Source: JAUVPY01 sp034412795
GTDB taxonomy: Bacteria; Chloroflexota; Anaerolineae; 4572-78; NAK82
Assembly (NCBI GenBank): GCA_034412795.1
Contig: DAOUMD010000220.1
Location: 1 to 64,000 of the forward strand
Direction of reading: 5' to 3'
DNA: 64,000 nt
Numbering within the stretch: the stretch's first letter is position 1; every line of letters begins with the position of its first letter. This document shows, piece after piece, positions 7,208 to 15,803 of the stretch. The translations under genes and the position numbers were made by a program. Below the pieces are notes generated by a model, which was not told where the DNA came from, ran no database searches, and saw nothing but the letters and a program-made list of their open reading frames with translations.

Positions 7208-8536
7208 CTATTGTGTAAATCCTGACGCTTTTGCGCCGATGTCCTGTCTGAAGTGAATGCCTTTGAAGTGAATTTTACGCATACCGTCGTAAGCCCGGTC
7301 GATAGACTGCCTGAGATCATCTCCGACGCCAGTGACTGACAGCACGCGTCCCCCATTAGTCACCAGTTGTCCTTCCTCTGTCCAACGGGTGCCGGCATGG
7401 AATACGAGCACCCCGGGTAAGCCATCCGCCTCTTCCACTCCATTGATCTTCTCTCCCTTGGAGTAACTGCCCGGATAGCCACCCGATGTCGCTACCACCG
7501 TTGTCGCTGAACCTTTCCGCCACTTCAACTCCAGTTGGTCCAGCGAGCCATCCAGACAGGCATCCAGAACGTCCGCCAGGTCAGTCTCCAGCAGCGGCAA
7601 GATGACTTGCGTCTCGGGGTCGCCAAAGCGGCAGTTAAACTCCAACACACGCGGTCCGGATGTGGTGATCATCAGCCCGGCATAAAGCACACCCACATAC
7701 GGCATGCCCTCGTCTCTCAGTCCATCCACCGTCGGTTGCAAGATGGTACGGACAATCTCATCCAAAAACGATGGTGTGATCAATGGCGCTGGCGCATAGG
7801 CACCCATACCGCCTGTGTTTGGCCCCAGGTCTCCGTCGAAGACTGGCTTGTGATCCTGCGCGGCTGGCATGGTCACCACAGCATGCCCATCACTAAAAGC
7901 CAGTACTGACGCCTCTTGCCCATACAACCGTTCCTCGATAACAACCTCATCGCCTGCCTTTCCGAAGGCCCGTTCGACCATAATCTGTTTAAGCGCCGAG
8001 CGTGCATCGCCCATCGAATCAGGCACAATCACACCCTTGCCTGCTGCCAGTCCAGAAGCCTTGATGACCACATCATAGTCTACGTGACTTAAGTAGCCGA
8101 GCGCTTCTTGATAGTCGGCAAAAGTGGCATACTGGCTGGTCGGGATGTTATGCCGCGCCATAAACGATTTGGCAAAGGCTTTGGATGCTTCCATTTGTGC
8201 CGCTGCCTGGGTGGGGCCAAAGCAACTTAGTCCAGCCGCCCGAAACGCATCCACGATACCAGACGCCAATGGTGCCTCGGGTCCAACGATGGTTAACCTC
8301 ACGCGCTTTTGCCGAGCGAAGTCGATCAACGATGCAAAATCGTGCTCACTCAGGGGAACGTTTGAGACTCGGGCTGAGTCACCACGTTTCTCTATCGGCA
8401 AGCCTTCACCGCGTGTTCCTCCATTGCCTGGGACAACCCAAACTTGAGCGACATGCGACGACTGAGCCAGCTTCCACGCCAGTGCGTGTTCTCGGCCGCC
8501 TCCACCGATTACAAGGACATCCATTAGTGACGTCAT
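7208..8536 (-). CDS. purD: Phosphoribosylamine-glycine ligase (GAR synthetase)
   Basis: 442 residues, slightly longer than the usual 420-430. Joins glycine to phosphoribosylamine with ATP. MDVLVIGGGGREHALAWKL opens the N domain. The ATP-grasp region includes KASGLAAGKGVIVPDS, EERLYGQEASVLAFSDG, DHKPVFDGDLGPNTGGMGAYAPAP and LEFNCRFGDPETQVILP. The ATG at 8536 is preceded by AAAGGGG. It is separated from purF by about 280 bases of inverted-repeat elements, the largest gap inside the operon. Confidence 0.95.
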   Translation of the reverse strand: MTSLMDVLVIGGGGREHALAWKLAQSSHVAQVWVVPGNGGTRGEGLPIEKRGDSARVSNVPLSEHDFASLIDFARQKRVRLTIVGPEAPLASGIVDAFRAAGLSCFGPTQAAAQMEASKAFAKSFMARHNIPTSQYATFADYQEALGYLSHVDYDVVIKASGLAAGKGVIVPDSMGDARSALKQIMVERAFGKAGDEVVIEERLYGQEASVLAFSDGHAVVTMPAAQDHKPVFDGDLGPNTGGMGAYAPAPLITPSFLDEIVRTILQPTVDGLRDEGMPYVGVLYAGLMITTSGPRVLEFNCRFGDPETQVILPLLETDLADVLDACLDGSLDQLELKWRKGSATTVVATSGGYPGSYSKGEKINGVEEADGLPGVLVFHAGTRWTEEGQLVTNGGRVLSVTGVGDDLRQSIDRAYDGMRKIHFKGIHFRQDIGAKASGFTQ

Positions 8537-8555
8537 CTAATCCCCTTTCAGACTC

Positions 8556-8686
8556 GAGATCTCTCGGAAAGTCGGGCTACACTACAACGAATTGAGAAAT
8601 CAACGAATTATTCTTCTTTGCCAGGCAATTCGTTGTATTCAAAATTCGTTGTAGTGTCCCACAGCAAACACTTTCCGAGAAATCTC
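8556..8686. repeat. Small inverted-repeat element, outer member of a pair
   Basis: The ends GAGATCTCTCGGAAAGT (8556-8572) and ACTTTCCGAGAAATCTC (8670-8686) are inverted copies with one mismatch. Inside is a second nested set: CACTACAACGAATT (8580-8593) against 8643-8656, and CAACGAATT (8601-8609) against 8627-8635. The whole can fold as one long hairpin. It directly adjoins a second element that reuses the same end sequence. No open frame is credible inside it. Confidence 0.8.
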
Positions 8687-8690
8687 ACTC

Positions 8691-8809
8691 GAGATCTCTC
8701 GGAAAGTCTAACAAACGGGCCAAATGCTTCGGCACCTGGGGGTGCCTTACTCCTCATTGCGCGTGGCGGAGTGAGCACGCCCACGTGCGAACGGCATTTT
8801 CCGAGAGGT
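8691..8809 (-). repeat. Dispersed ~120-bp element, copy A (within the purine operon)
   Basis: Bounded by GAGATCTCTCGGAAAGT and a degenerate inverted copy ending at 8809, five bases from the purF stop codon. Its minus strand matches the plus strand of 58632-58757 over the full length at about 85% identity by hand count, with an unbroken block in the middle (CGTTCGCACGTGGGCGTGCT and onward) and a conserved small hairpin GGCACCCCCAGGTGCC. Both copies are read in the same direction relative to the surrounding genes. It looks like a miniature mobile element or a spread RNA-level element; no transposase is encoded. Confidence 0.8.
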
Positions 8810-8814
8810 CCCAC

Positions 8815-10320
8815 TTATGTGCCCCAAATTCCCTCAAAGGCCAGCTTCTCACGACCTCGGTTCGCCCTACACTCCTGGAGGCGAATCGGGTAATTACCGG
8901 TGAAGCAGGCGCTGCAAAGTCCCCTATCTTGCCTGGGTTCGGGCACCACTGCGCGTATCATCCCCTCGTGCGAAAGATATGCCAGACTGTCGGCATCGAT
9001 ATGTCGCCGAATCTCCTCCAGCGATTTATGGTACGCAATTAGCTCTTCGTGAGTCGCCATATCCACACCCATATAACAAGGATGGCGCACCGGCGGAGAG
9101 GACACACGTACATGCACCTCAGCGGCACCGGCATCCCGCAGCAAACGTACCAGCGGGCCGGCCGTATTACCTCGCACGATAGAATCATCTAGAAGGACGA
9201 CACGCTTCCCAGCCAAGTTGGTCGTCAGGGGGTTGTATTTCAAATGCACACCAGTTCGCCGCAAGCGGTTGTCAGGTTGGATGAAGGTACGACCGATGTA
9301 GCGATTCTTAATTAACCCCTCGCTGTAAGGTATGCCGCCCGACGCACGCGCGTATCCGATGGCCGCTGGTATCGCTGAGTCGGGCACGCCTATCACCAAG
9401 TCAACATCTGCTGGAGCTTCACGAGCCAATTGTTCTCCTAATTGCTGTCGCACGCGATGCACCGTCTGGTTTTCCAAAACCGAGTCGGGACGGGCAAAGT
9501 AAATATACTCAAAGATACACAAAGCCTCGTTCCGGGCAGGCTCTCGCATCTGGATACTGTGTAGCCCATTGGCGTCCAGGCGCACGATCTCCCCGGGGCA
9601 TACTTCCCGTAAATACCGAGCACCAATAGTGCCCAGCGCACACGATTCCGAGGCGACAACATAACCTGGAACATCATTGTCACCGGATAGTTCACCCAGA
9701 CACAGTGGCCGCACCCCCAATGGATCGCGCACGGCAAAGATGGCATCCCGGGTCAGGATGACCAGTGAGTAAGCACCCTCGGCCTCTTTCATAAAAGCTG
9801 CGATGCGTGTCCCCCAATTAGGTTGATGAGATTCTCTGCCTGGTGGTGGAGCTGCCAGCATTTGGGTAATTACCTCGCTATCGCTGGACGAGATCAGCCC
9901 GACACCTCGCTCCAACAACTTGCGACGTAGCGTGGGTGCATTGGTCAAGTTGCCATTGTGGCCTACACCTAACGGGCCGCACATTGTCTCGATCAGGTAT
10001 GGCTGCGCATTACGAATATGCGATGACCCCGTCGTCGAATACCGGTTATGGCCAATCGCAAGATGCCCTTTTAACGGACGCAGATTGTCTTCCTTGAACA
10101 CCTGCGCTACCAGCCCCATCCCTTTGTGAGTGTAGGCCGCGCAGCCATCGCTAGTGGCGATGCCAGCACTCTCCTGGCCACGGTGCTGCAAGGCGTACAG
10201 AGCGAAGAAAGTGGTGCGAGCTACGTCAGTGCCAGGGGCATAGATACCAAACACTCCACATGCCTCGCTCGGTCGATCTAATTCGTTTTCAACTATGTTC
10301 CAATCACTCCAACTTGGCAT
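8815..10320 (-). CDS. purF: Amidophosphoribosyltransferase
   Basis: 501 residues. Commits PRPP to purine synthesis by replacing pyrophosphate with ammonia from glutamine. The glutaminase nucleophile is the Cys in EACGVFGIY at residue 21, so a short propeptide would have to be removed, as in Bacillus-type enzymes. Also seen are LQHRGQESAGIAT, GHNRYSTTGSSHIRNAQPY, GHNGNLTNA, the PRPP loop VVLLDDSIVRGNT, and three cysteines at the C-terminus (LCSACFTGNYP) that fit an Fe-S-containing member. The ATG at 10320 is chosen because it gives this short propeptide and follows a purine-rich site. An open frame reaching 10449 would overlap purE. Confidence 0.93.
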   Translation of the reverse strand: MPSWSDWNIVENELDRPSEACGVFGIYAPGTDVARTTFFALYALQHRGQESAGIATSDGCAAYTHKGMGLVAQVFKEDNLRPLKGHLAIGHNRYSTTGSSHIRNAQPYLIETMCGPLGVGHNGNLTNAPTLRRKLLERGVGLISSSDSEVITQMLAAPPPGRESHQPNWGTRIAAFMKEAEGAYSLVILTRDAIFAVRDPLGVRPLCLGELSGDNDVPGYVVASESCALGTIGARYLREVCPGEIVRLDANGLHSIQMREPARNEALCIFEYIYFARPDSVLENQTVHRVRQQLGEQLAREAPADVDLVIGVPDSAIPAAIGYARASGGIPYSEGLIKNRYIGRTFIQPDNRLRRTGVHLKYNPLTTNLAGKRVVLLDDSIVRGNTAGPLVRLLRDAGAAEVHVRVSSPPVRHPCYMGVDMATHEELIAYHKSLEEIRRHIDADSLAYLSHEGMIRAVVPEPRQDRGLCSACFTGNYPIRLQECRANRGREKLAFEGIWGT

Positions 10321-10348
10321 CGTCCCGTCTCTCTTCCCCTTTTGGAGA

Positions 10349-10834
10349 CTACGAAGGCCGCGATCTGATCTCCTCATCGTCACTAACGATCTGTCGCGTG
10401 ACAGCCGCCTGCGCTTGTGCGACTCGCTCGCGCAATGCGGGATCAGCACAAGAGAGGATTTTCACTGCCAGGAAAGCCGCACCTCTTGGCTCCAGTACCA
10501 CAGCAGGTGCCACGCCTGAGGGCATGCGCAGCGATGAAAACAGGTCGGCCCCACCGAAACGCTCGGAATAAGGTGGACAGGCGATAACCGGCGCGCTAAC
10601 GTTGGCATCCACCAGTCCGCTCAGCGCGTTAGATCGCCCGGCCACGGTGATGTATACCTTCAGTCGCGGATCAGCTTCGTACTCAGCCAAGATATCCAGC
10701 AGGTAGTGCGCCGCCTTGTGTGCTGATGCAACCCGGATTTCGCTGGCAATACCAAATGCCTGAAGTTCTTCTACAATAATCCGGGCATGTTCAAGATCGG
10801 ATCGCGATCCCATTATTATGGGGACCAATACCAT
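10349..10834 (-). CDS. purE: AIR carboxylase, class II (eukaryote-like) PurE
   Basis: 161 residues. MGSRSDLEHARIIVEELQAFGI and VASAHKAAHYLLD mark the PurE fold. The later motifs AGRSNALSGLVDAN, VIACPPYSERFGGADLFSSLRMPSGV follow the animal/plant AIR carboxylase pattern (AGRSNGLG...CPP...WSSLR-PSG). Common bacterial N5-CAIR mutases instead have GGAAHLPG and SLLSIVQMP. Class II enzymes carboxylate AIR directly with CO2 and need no PurK, and no purK is found in this operon. It lies between purC and purF. Confidence 0.9.
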   Translation of the reverse strand: MVLVPIIMGSRSDLEHARIIVEELQAFGIASEIRVASAHKAAHYLLDILAEYEADPRLKVYITVAGRSNALSGLVDANVSAPVIACPPYSERFGGADLFSSLRMPSGVAPAVVLEPRGAAFLAVKILSCADPALRERVAQAQAAVTRQIVSDDEEIRSRPS

Positions 10835-10898
10835 AAGCGCCTCCTCGCGAGTTCAGATTTATATCTGAAAATCGTGCATGGTAGCCTATGCAACATCT

Positions 10899-11870
10899 CT
10901 AGCCTGCGTCAGCCCATGGGACTAATGCTGCCTGAATGCGCTCGGCTGGCGGGTGTGCACCCGGTATAAATGTTTGTCGGGTCAAACGCTCATATGCGGC
11001 AATATAACGTTTCGCCACCTGAGCCACGAACTCGGGCGGCATTGGCGGTGGATCGCCCTCGCCCCGGTACCCCTGTCTGGCAAACCAAAGCCGCAAAAAC
11101 TCTTTGTCGAAGTTTTCTGGTTCCTGGTCTGTTCCCTGAATCGCTGCGTAGCTTTCTGCTACCCAGAAGCGACTGGAGTCAGGAGTATGCACCTCATCAA
11201 TCAGTGCCGGTTTACCGTCAATCAATCCAAATTCGTACTTGGTGTCTACCAAAATGAGACCGGCCTGTCGCGCCAATTCCTGTCCGCGCTGGAAAATCGC
11301 CAATGACAACCGTTGGATATCTGCCCACAACTCGGAGTCCACCAGCCCTCGCTCCACCACCTCGGCTGATGTGAGTCGCTCGTCGTGGGCACCACCAGTC
11401 GCCTTTGTCGTGGGTGTGATTACTGGTTCTGGCAATGGATCGTTTTTGCGCAGGCCAGGGGGCAGCTCCAGGCCATATGGTCGCTTCACTCCTTGGCTGT
11501 AAAACGTCCACAGCGACGTGGATGTAACACCGGTTATGTATCCCCGAACCACTACCTCTACCGGTAGGGGTTGTGCCTCACGGGCAATAGTCACGTTGGG
11601 ATCGGGTACATCCACAACGTGATTGGTTACAATATCCCCAAGTTGCTTAAACCACCAGGCGCTAAGCTGGTTGAGCACCTGCCCCTTATAGGGAATAGTG
11701 CCCAATACCGTATCAAAGGCCGAGACACGATCAGTCGTGATAAGTATGCGTCGCCCGTTTGACACATAGATATCCCGCACTTTGCCCTCAATCCGGGTTC
11801 CCAGCTCGGGCAAGTCTACTTGCAGAAGCGCATCAGGTATGGCAGACAATATCTCGTCATACGAAATCAT
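10899..11870 (-). CDS. purC: SAICAR synthetase
   Basis: 323 residues, matching the long yeast-type SAICAR synthetases rather than the ~240-residue form common in other bacteria. Joins aspartate to CAIR with ATP. Diagnostic motifs: GKVRDIYVSNGRRILITTDRVSAFD, KGQVLNQLSAWWF, VVRGYITGVTSTSLW, GLILVDTKYEFG and DEVHTPDSSRFW. It starts with ATG at 11870, about 85 bases after purQ, and precedes purE so the product of the preceding gene is used at once. Confidence 0.95.
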   Translation of the reverse strand: MISYDEILSAIPDALLQVDLPELGTRIEGKVRDIYVSNGRRILITTDRVSAFDTVLGTIPYKGQVLNQLSAWWFKQLGDIVTNHVVDVPDPNVTIAREAQPLPVEVVVRGYITGVTSTSLWTFYSQGVKRPYGLELPPGLRKNDPLPEPVITPTTKATGGAHDERLTSAEVVERGLVDSELWADIQRLSLAIFQRGQELARQAGLILVDTKYEFGLIDGKPALIDEVHTPDSSRFWVAESYAAIQGTDQEPENFDKEFLRLWFARQGYRGEGDPPPMPPEFVAQVAKRYIAAYERLTRQTFIPGAHPPAERIQAALVPWADAG

Positions 11871-11954
11871 TGGTTTGCTCCCCCTATATATTGGCTTTTG
11901 GTGGACTCTGGGCTTGTATTATTCGCTAGTACAGCTTTTCGCATTCCAGAGCAG

Positions 11955-12779
11955 TTACAGTTCGTTAACGTAGCGCACACCATTTTCGAAAAGTCGCAGG
12001 CCCAGGCAACCTCGTTCACCGCGATAGAACCTAGGGTGCTGCTGCAATACGATATGGTCTTCCGGGTGAGGCATAAGCCCCAGAATCGTTCCCTGAACAT
12101 CGCAGATACCTGCAATGTTCGCCTGGGAGCCATTTGGATTCCAGGGATAACCGGCCATCTCACCATTTGGCCCCACATAACGCAAGGCAACTAAACCCAT
12201 TGACTCCAAATTGGCCAGCGTCTCCTCGTCTTGTGCAATGAACTTGCCCTCACCATGGGCTACCGGACAGTAAATGAGTTCATCCAGCCCGTGGGTGAAC
12301 ACGCACGGACTCCCAGTTTGGGGTTCCAAATACACCCACCGGCACTCAAACTGAGCGGAGTCGTTTCGGGTAAGGGTAACTATCTGCGGTGCAGCCATTA
12401 GCCTTTGTTCCTCAGAGTTGGGAGCGGCCTGGCTTGCCCCGGACTGACCAGAATTGGGCAATAGCCCGGCCTTGACCAGCGCCTGGAAGCCGTTGCAGAT
12501 GCCCAAAATAGGACGTCCTGCCTCCACAAACGCTGCCAGGTCATCAGCCAGCGTGTGCCGTAGAACAACTGCCCACAATTTACCCGCACCCAGGTCGTCG
12601 CCATACGAGAAACCACCCGGCAGGATTAGCATCCGGTAATCCATCAGCCGGCGCTCGCCAGCCGTCAATTGATTGGTATGGACGATCTCTGGATCACCGC
12701 CCACCAGCTTACAAGCTTGAGCCACTTCTCGGTCTCGGTTTGTCCCGGGTGCATGGAGGATCAGAATTGGTGGTTTCAT
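11955..12779 (-). CDS. purQ: FGAM synthase glutaminase subunit
   Basis: 274 residues, longer than the ~225-residue PurQ of Bacillus. Class I glutamine amidotransferase supplying ammonia to PurL. The oxyanion loop LPGGFSYGDDLGAG, the nucleophile motif ILGICNGFQALVKAGLLP (Cys near residue 95) and the C-terminal MPHPEDH with the catalytic His and Glu are all visible. Extra sequence after the nucleophile helix (NSGQSGASQAAPNSEEQRL) explains part of the length. It follows purSL by 41 bases. Confidence 0.93.
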   Translation of the reverse strand: MKPPILILHAPGTNRDREVAQACKLVGGDPEIVHTNQLTAGERRLMDYRMLILPGGFSYGDDLGAGKLWAVVLRHTLADDLAAFVEAGRPILGICNGFQALVKAGLLPNSGQSGASQAAPNSEEQRLMAAPQIVTLTRNDSAQFECRWVYLEPQTGSPCVFTHGLDELIYCPVAHGEGKFIAQDEETLANLESMGLVALRYVGPNGEMAGYPWNPNGSQANIAGICDVQGTILGLMPHPEDHIVLQQHPRFYRGERGCLGLRLFENGVRYVNEL

Positions 12780-12820
12780 AGATTAGATCCGTATCTTGGT
12801 ATCAACATTATGCCCCCGAA

Positions 12821-15766
12821 TCAGTCTTCACCGTGGGACAGATGTCCGCGCCAGGCCTGTTCCACCGTCTGAAGGTTGGTGTTAATCACCAATTGACCAT
12901 TTAGCCCGGTAAACAGCAGCCGGTCATCCTGCCGCACAGACCCTACTCTTGCTACAGGTAATCCCTCAAAGGTGGCTTCGAATTCGGATGCAACCTCTCG
13001 CGCTACCTCCACCACGAACCGCCCCAGCGACTCACTGAAAGCGATCACATCATCTCGATCAAGTCCTCGTGTTCGCGGGACTCCGGCCAGATTCAAGTCT
13101 ATCCCCAACCCTCCCGCCAGGCTCATTTCAGCAACGGCCACCGCCAGACCACCTTCCGAACAGTCGTGGCATGCCTGAACCATGTCTCGCACGATGGCCT
13201 GATGCAACAAGCGATACAGTTTCAGTCCTTGAGCAGGAGCTTGTGGCACACTCGTCCCCATTGCACCGTGGCTTCGACAGTAGCTGGAGCCCCCTAACTC
13301 GTCGGCCGTCTCCCCCACAACATAGACGTAATTCGCAGGCTCCTTCAAATCCGCCGTAACGGCGTGGGACACATCTGGAACGATACCCATTGCCGAGATG
13401 AGCAAGGTGCCGGGGATCGCATGTTTCTGGCCGTCAGTGCCAGTATATTCGTTGTTCAGGCTATCCTTACCCGAGATGAAAGGCGTGCCATAAGCGATAG
13501 CTGCATCGTGACAGCCTTGTGCACAACGCACCAGCCCCCCCAATCGGTCCGGCAGGTTAGGATTCCCCCAACAGAAATTGTCTAGCAATGAGATCTGGTC
13601 TGGGTCAGCGCCCACTGCTACGCAATTGCGCATTGCCTCGTCAACCGCCGCCCAGGCCATAGCATATGGATCGATCAAACCATAGCTGGGGTTGATACCT
13701 ACCGACACAGCTATTCCCTTTTTGCTGAAACCTGATGTCTGGCATGTATCGAGTGGCACCAACACGGCTGCATCACTGGGGCCAATGTTGGCCTGGCCCA
13801 CAAACGGCTTGACCACCGTCCCACCTTGCACCTCGTGATCGTAGCGACGGACAATGTCTTCCTTGCTGCGTGTGTCTGGCATTCCCAGCAATGTCAGCAG
13901 CTCCGTAGTGAGGTCTGAGGAACAGGGCCAATCAAGCTTCACACCGGGCGATGGTGTCCACACTGCACGTAGGCTACGGCGCGGCAGGCCACGGTTCAGG
14001 AATTCAGTCGATAGTTTTCCCACTACCTGCTGGTTGTGGCGGAGCGTGAGTTGGCCATCACCTGTGAAAGTCCCCAGCACGGTAGCTTCCACGTCTACTT
14101 TCTCGCAGATCTCTTGCAATCGAGGCCAATGGTCGGGCGGGACGGCCAGCACCATGCGTTCCTGTGCCTCACTCAACCAGATCTCCCACGGCCGTAGACC
14201 AGCGTACTTGAGCGGCACTCGCTCAAGGTGGATCTGCGCGCCCAGCTCGGCGCCCATCTCGCCTACAGCGGACGATAGTCCCCCTGCCCCGCAGTCGGTG
14301 ATGGCGCTATACAGCCTCTCATCTCGAGCCATCAATATCGCTTCCAGCATCTGCTTTTCGTGGATAGCATGGCCAATTTGCACCGCGCTGCCCGCTACTT
14401 CGCTGGTCTCGTGGGTCATCTCCATGGAAGAAAAGGTTGCCCCACGCAATCCGTCCCGGCCTGTGCGCCCGCCGATCATCACCACTAGGTCGCTGACCTG
14501 CGGCGTGGTAGGGTGAGCATCCCGGGGCAAAATGCCCAGGCAACCACAGAACACCAGCGGATTGGCTATGTAGCCCGCATCGTAGAGAATCGCCCCATTG
14601 ACAGTGGGAATGCCCATCTTGTTGCCGTAATCTTCGATGCCAGTAGTTACCCCATCCGAGATGCGACTGGGGTGTAGCACCCCACTCGGCAGATCAGAGA
14701 AAGCTATATCCTGTGGGCCAAAGCACAGTACGTTGCTGTTCGCGATAGGCCGGGCACTGACGCCAATCACGTCGCGCACGACCCCGCCTATGCCCGTATT
14801 GGCACCGCCAAATGGTTCCAACGCCGAGGGATGATTGTGGGTCTCTACCTTGAAGGCAAGGTCGAATTGATCGTCAAAAGCTACGATGCCGGCATTGTCT
14901 ATGAAGGCCGAGCGCACCCAAGGTTTGTTTACCTTCTCGGTCGCGGCGCGGATATACGTTTTGAGGATTGAGTCGATTGGGTACTGCCGGGATGAGCCAT
15001 CCACATCTTTCTCTTCATAGGTAATGAGCGCCCTGAAGGTCTTGTGGATGCAGTGCTCTGACCACGTTTGGGCCAGTGTCTCCAACTCGACATCGGTCGG
15101 CTCGCGATCTTCCACTTGGTAGTAGGCTTGGATGGCTCTCATTTCGTTCAGGTCTAATGATAGCCGTCGCTCCTGGCTGATGGCCTGCAAGCCAGCATCG
15201 CCAACCCGGGTGATGGGGATCATTTCCACAAGGTTACCTCTGTGTTCTCCGAAGAGGTCGACCCCAAATGTCGGCAGGAATGGAGGAGCCGCCGGCTGAT
15301 TCACTGTGTAGTTCTCGATGACCCCATTGCTCAGGAGACGATCCGTTATCAGATGCACATCTTGCTCCGAGACATCGCCTGTGAGAGCGTATCGCTGACC
15401 GGTCGCTGCATATTCCAATCCGGTCACGCCAACCATATGCGATCCCTGTAGCAGGCTCTCGGCTGCGCTGTCAGTCACACCTGGTAGCAGAGTCACCTCT
15501 ATCGTCCACATGTGTGACATAGCCCTATCTACCCGTACGGCGTCAAGCGGATGCCAGACTGCCTCTTCTACAACTGGATCGTACAGGAGCGTGTTTACCA
15601 GGTGCCGCACAGTCTCTTCGTCCAGGTCACCTTGAAGGAAGTAAAGGTCAGTTACCGAGACAGATTGAATGCCCTTAATGCCTAAGGCATTTACCTGGCG
15701 CAAGGTGTTCTTGCTTCGGACATCAGGGAATCCGGTCTTGATAGAAACTTCAACACGATATACCAT
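12821..15766 (-). CDS. purL: FGAM synthase: tandem PurS-like domains fused to PurL
   Basis: 981 residues from the ATG at 15766, which follows AAGGGG; earlier frame openings add unrelated sequence. Residues about 1-82 (YRVEVSIKTGFPDVRSKNTL...DLYFLQGDL) form a PurS-like unit. Residues about 88-165 (WTIEVTLLPGVTDSAAESLL...YALTGDV) form a second one. The remainder is a complete PurL with TWSEHCIHKTF, VETHNHPSALEPFGGANTGIGGVVRD, DCGAGGLSSAVGEMG and SGKDSLNNEY. Large single-chain PurL proteins have an N domain resembling a PurS dimer; here that part is fused but the glutaminase stays separate (purQ), an intermediate architecture. Confidence 0.92.
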   Translation of the reverse strand: MVYRVEVSIKTGFPDVRSKNTLRQVNALGIKGIQSVSVTDLYFLQGDLDEETVRHLVNTLLYDPVVEEAVWHPLDAVRVDRAMSHMWTIEVTLLPGVTDSAAESLLQGSHMVGVTGLEYAATGQRYALTGDVSEQDVHLITDRLLSNGVIENYTVNQPAAPPFLPTFGVDLFGEHRGNLVEMIPITRVGDAGLQAISQERRLSLDLNEMRAIQAYYQVEDREPTDVELETLAQTWSEHCIHKTFRALITYEEKDVDGSSRQYPIDSILKTYIRAATEKVNKPWVRSAFIDNAGIVAFDDQFDLAFKVETHNHPSALEPFGGANTGIGGVVRDVIGVSARPIANSNVLCFGPQDIAFSDLPSGVLHPSRISDGVTTGIEDYGNKMGIPTVNGAILYDAGYIANPLVFCGCLGILPRDAHPTTPQVSDLVVMIGGRTGRDGLRGATFSSMEMTHETSEVAGSAVQIGHAIHEKQMLEAILMARDERLYSAITDCGAGGLSSAVGEMGAELGAQIHLERVPLKYAGLRPWEIWLSEAQERMVLAVPPDHWPRLQEICEKVDVEATVLGTFTGDGQLTLRHNQQVVGKLSTEFLNRGLPRRSLRAVWTPSPGVKLDWPCSSDLTTELLTLLGMPDTRSKEDIVRRYDHEVQGGTVVKPFVGQANIGPSDAAVLVPLDTCQTSGFSKKGIAVSVGINPSYGLIDPYAMAWAAVDEAMRNCVAVGADPDQISLLDNFCWGNPNLPDRLGGLVRCAQGCHDAAIAYGTPFISGKDSLNNEYTGTDGQKHAIPGTLLISAMGIVPDVSHAVTADLKEPANYVYVVGETADELGGSSYCRSHGAMGTSVPQAPAQGLKLYRLLHQAIVRDMVQACHDCSEGGLAVAVAEMSLAGGLGIDLNLAGVPRTRGLDRDDVIAFSESLGRFVVEVAREVASEFEATFEGLPVARVGSVRQDDRLLFTGLNGQLVINTNLQTVEQAWRGHLSHGED

Positions 15767-15803
15767 CGATCCCCTTTTTTCCTCAGTTGTCGAAAGGCGT
15801 TGG

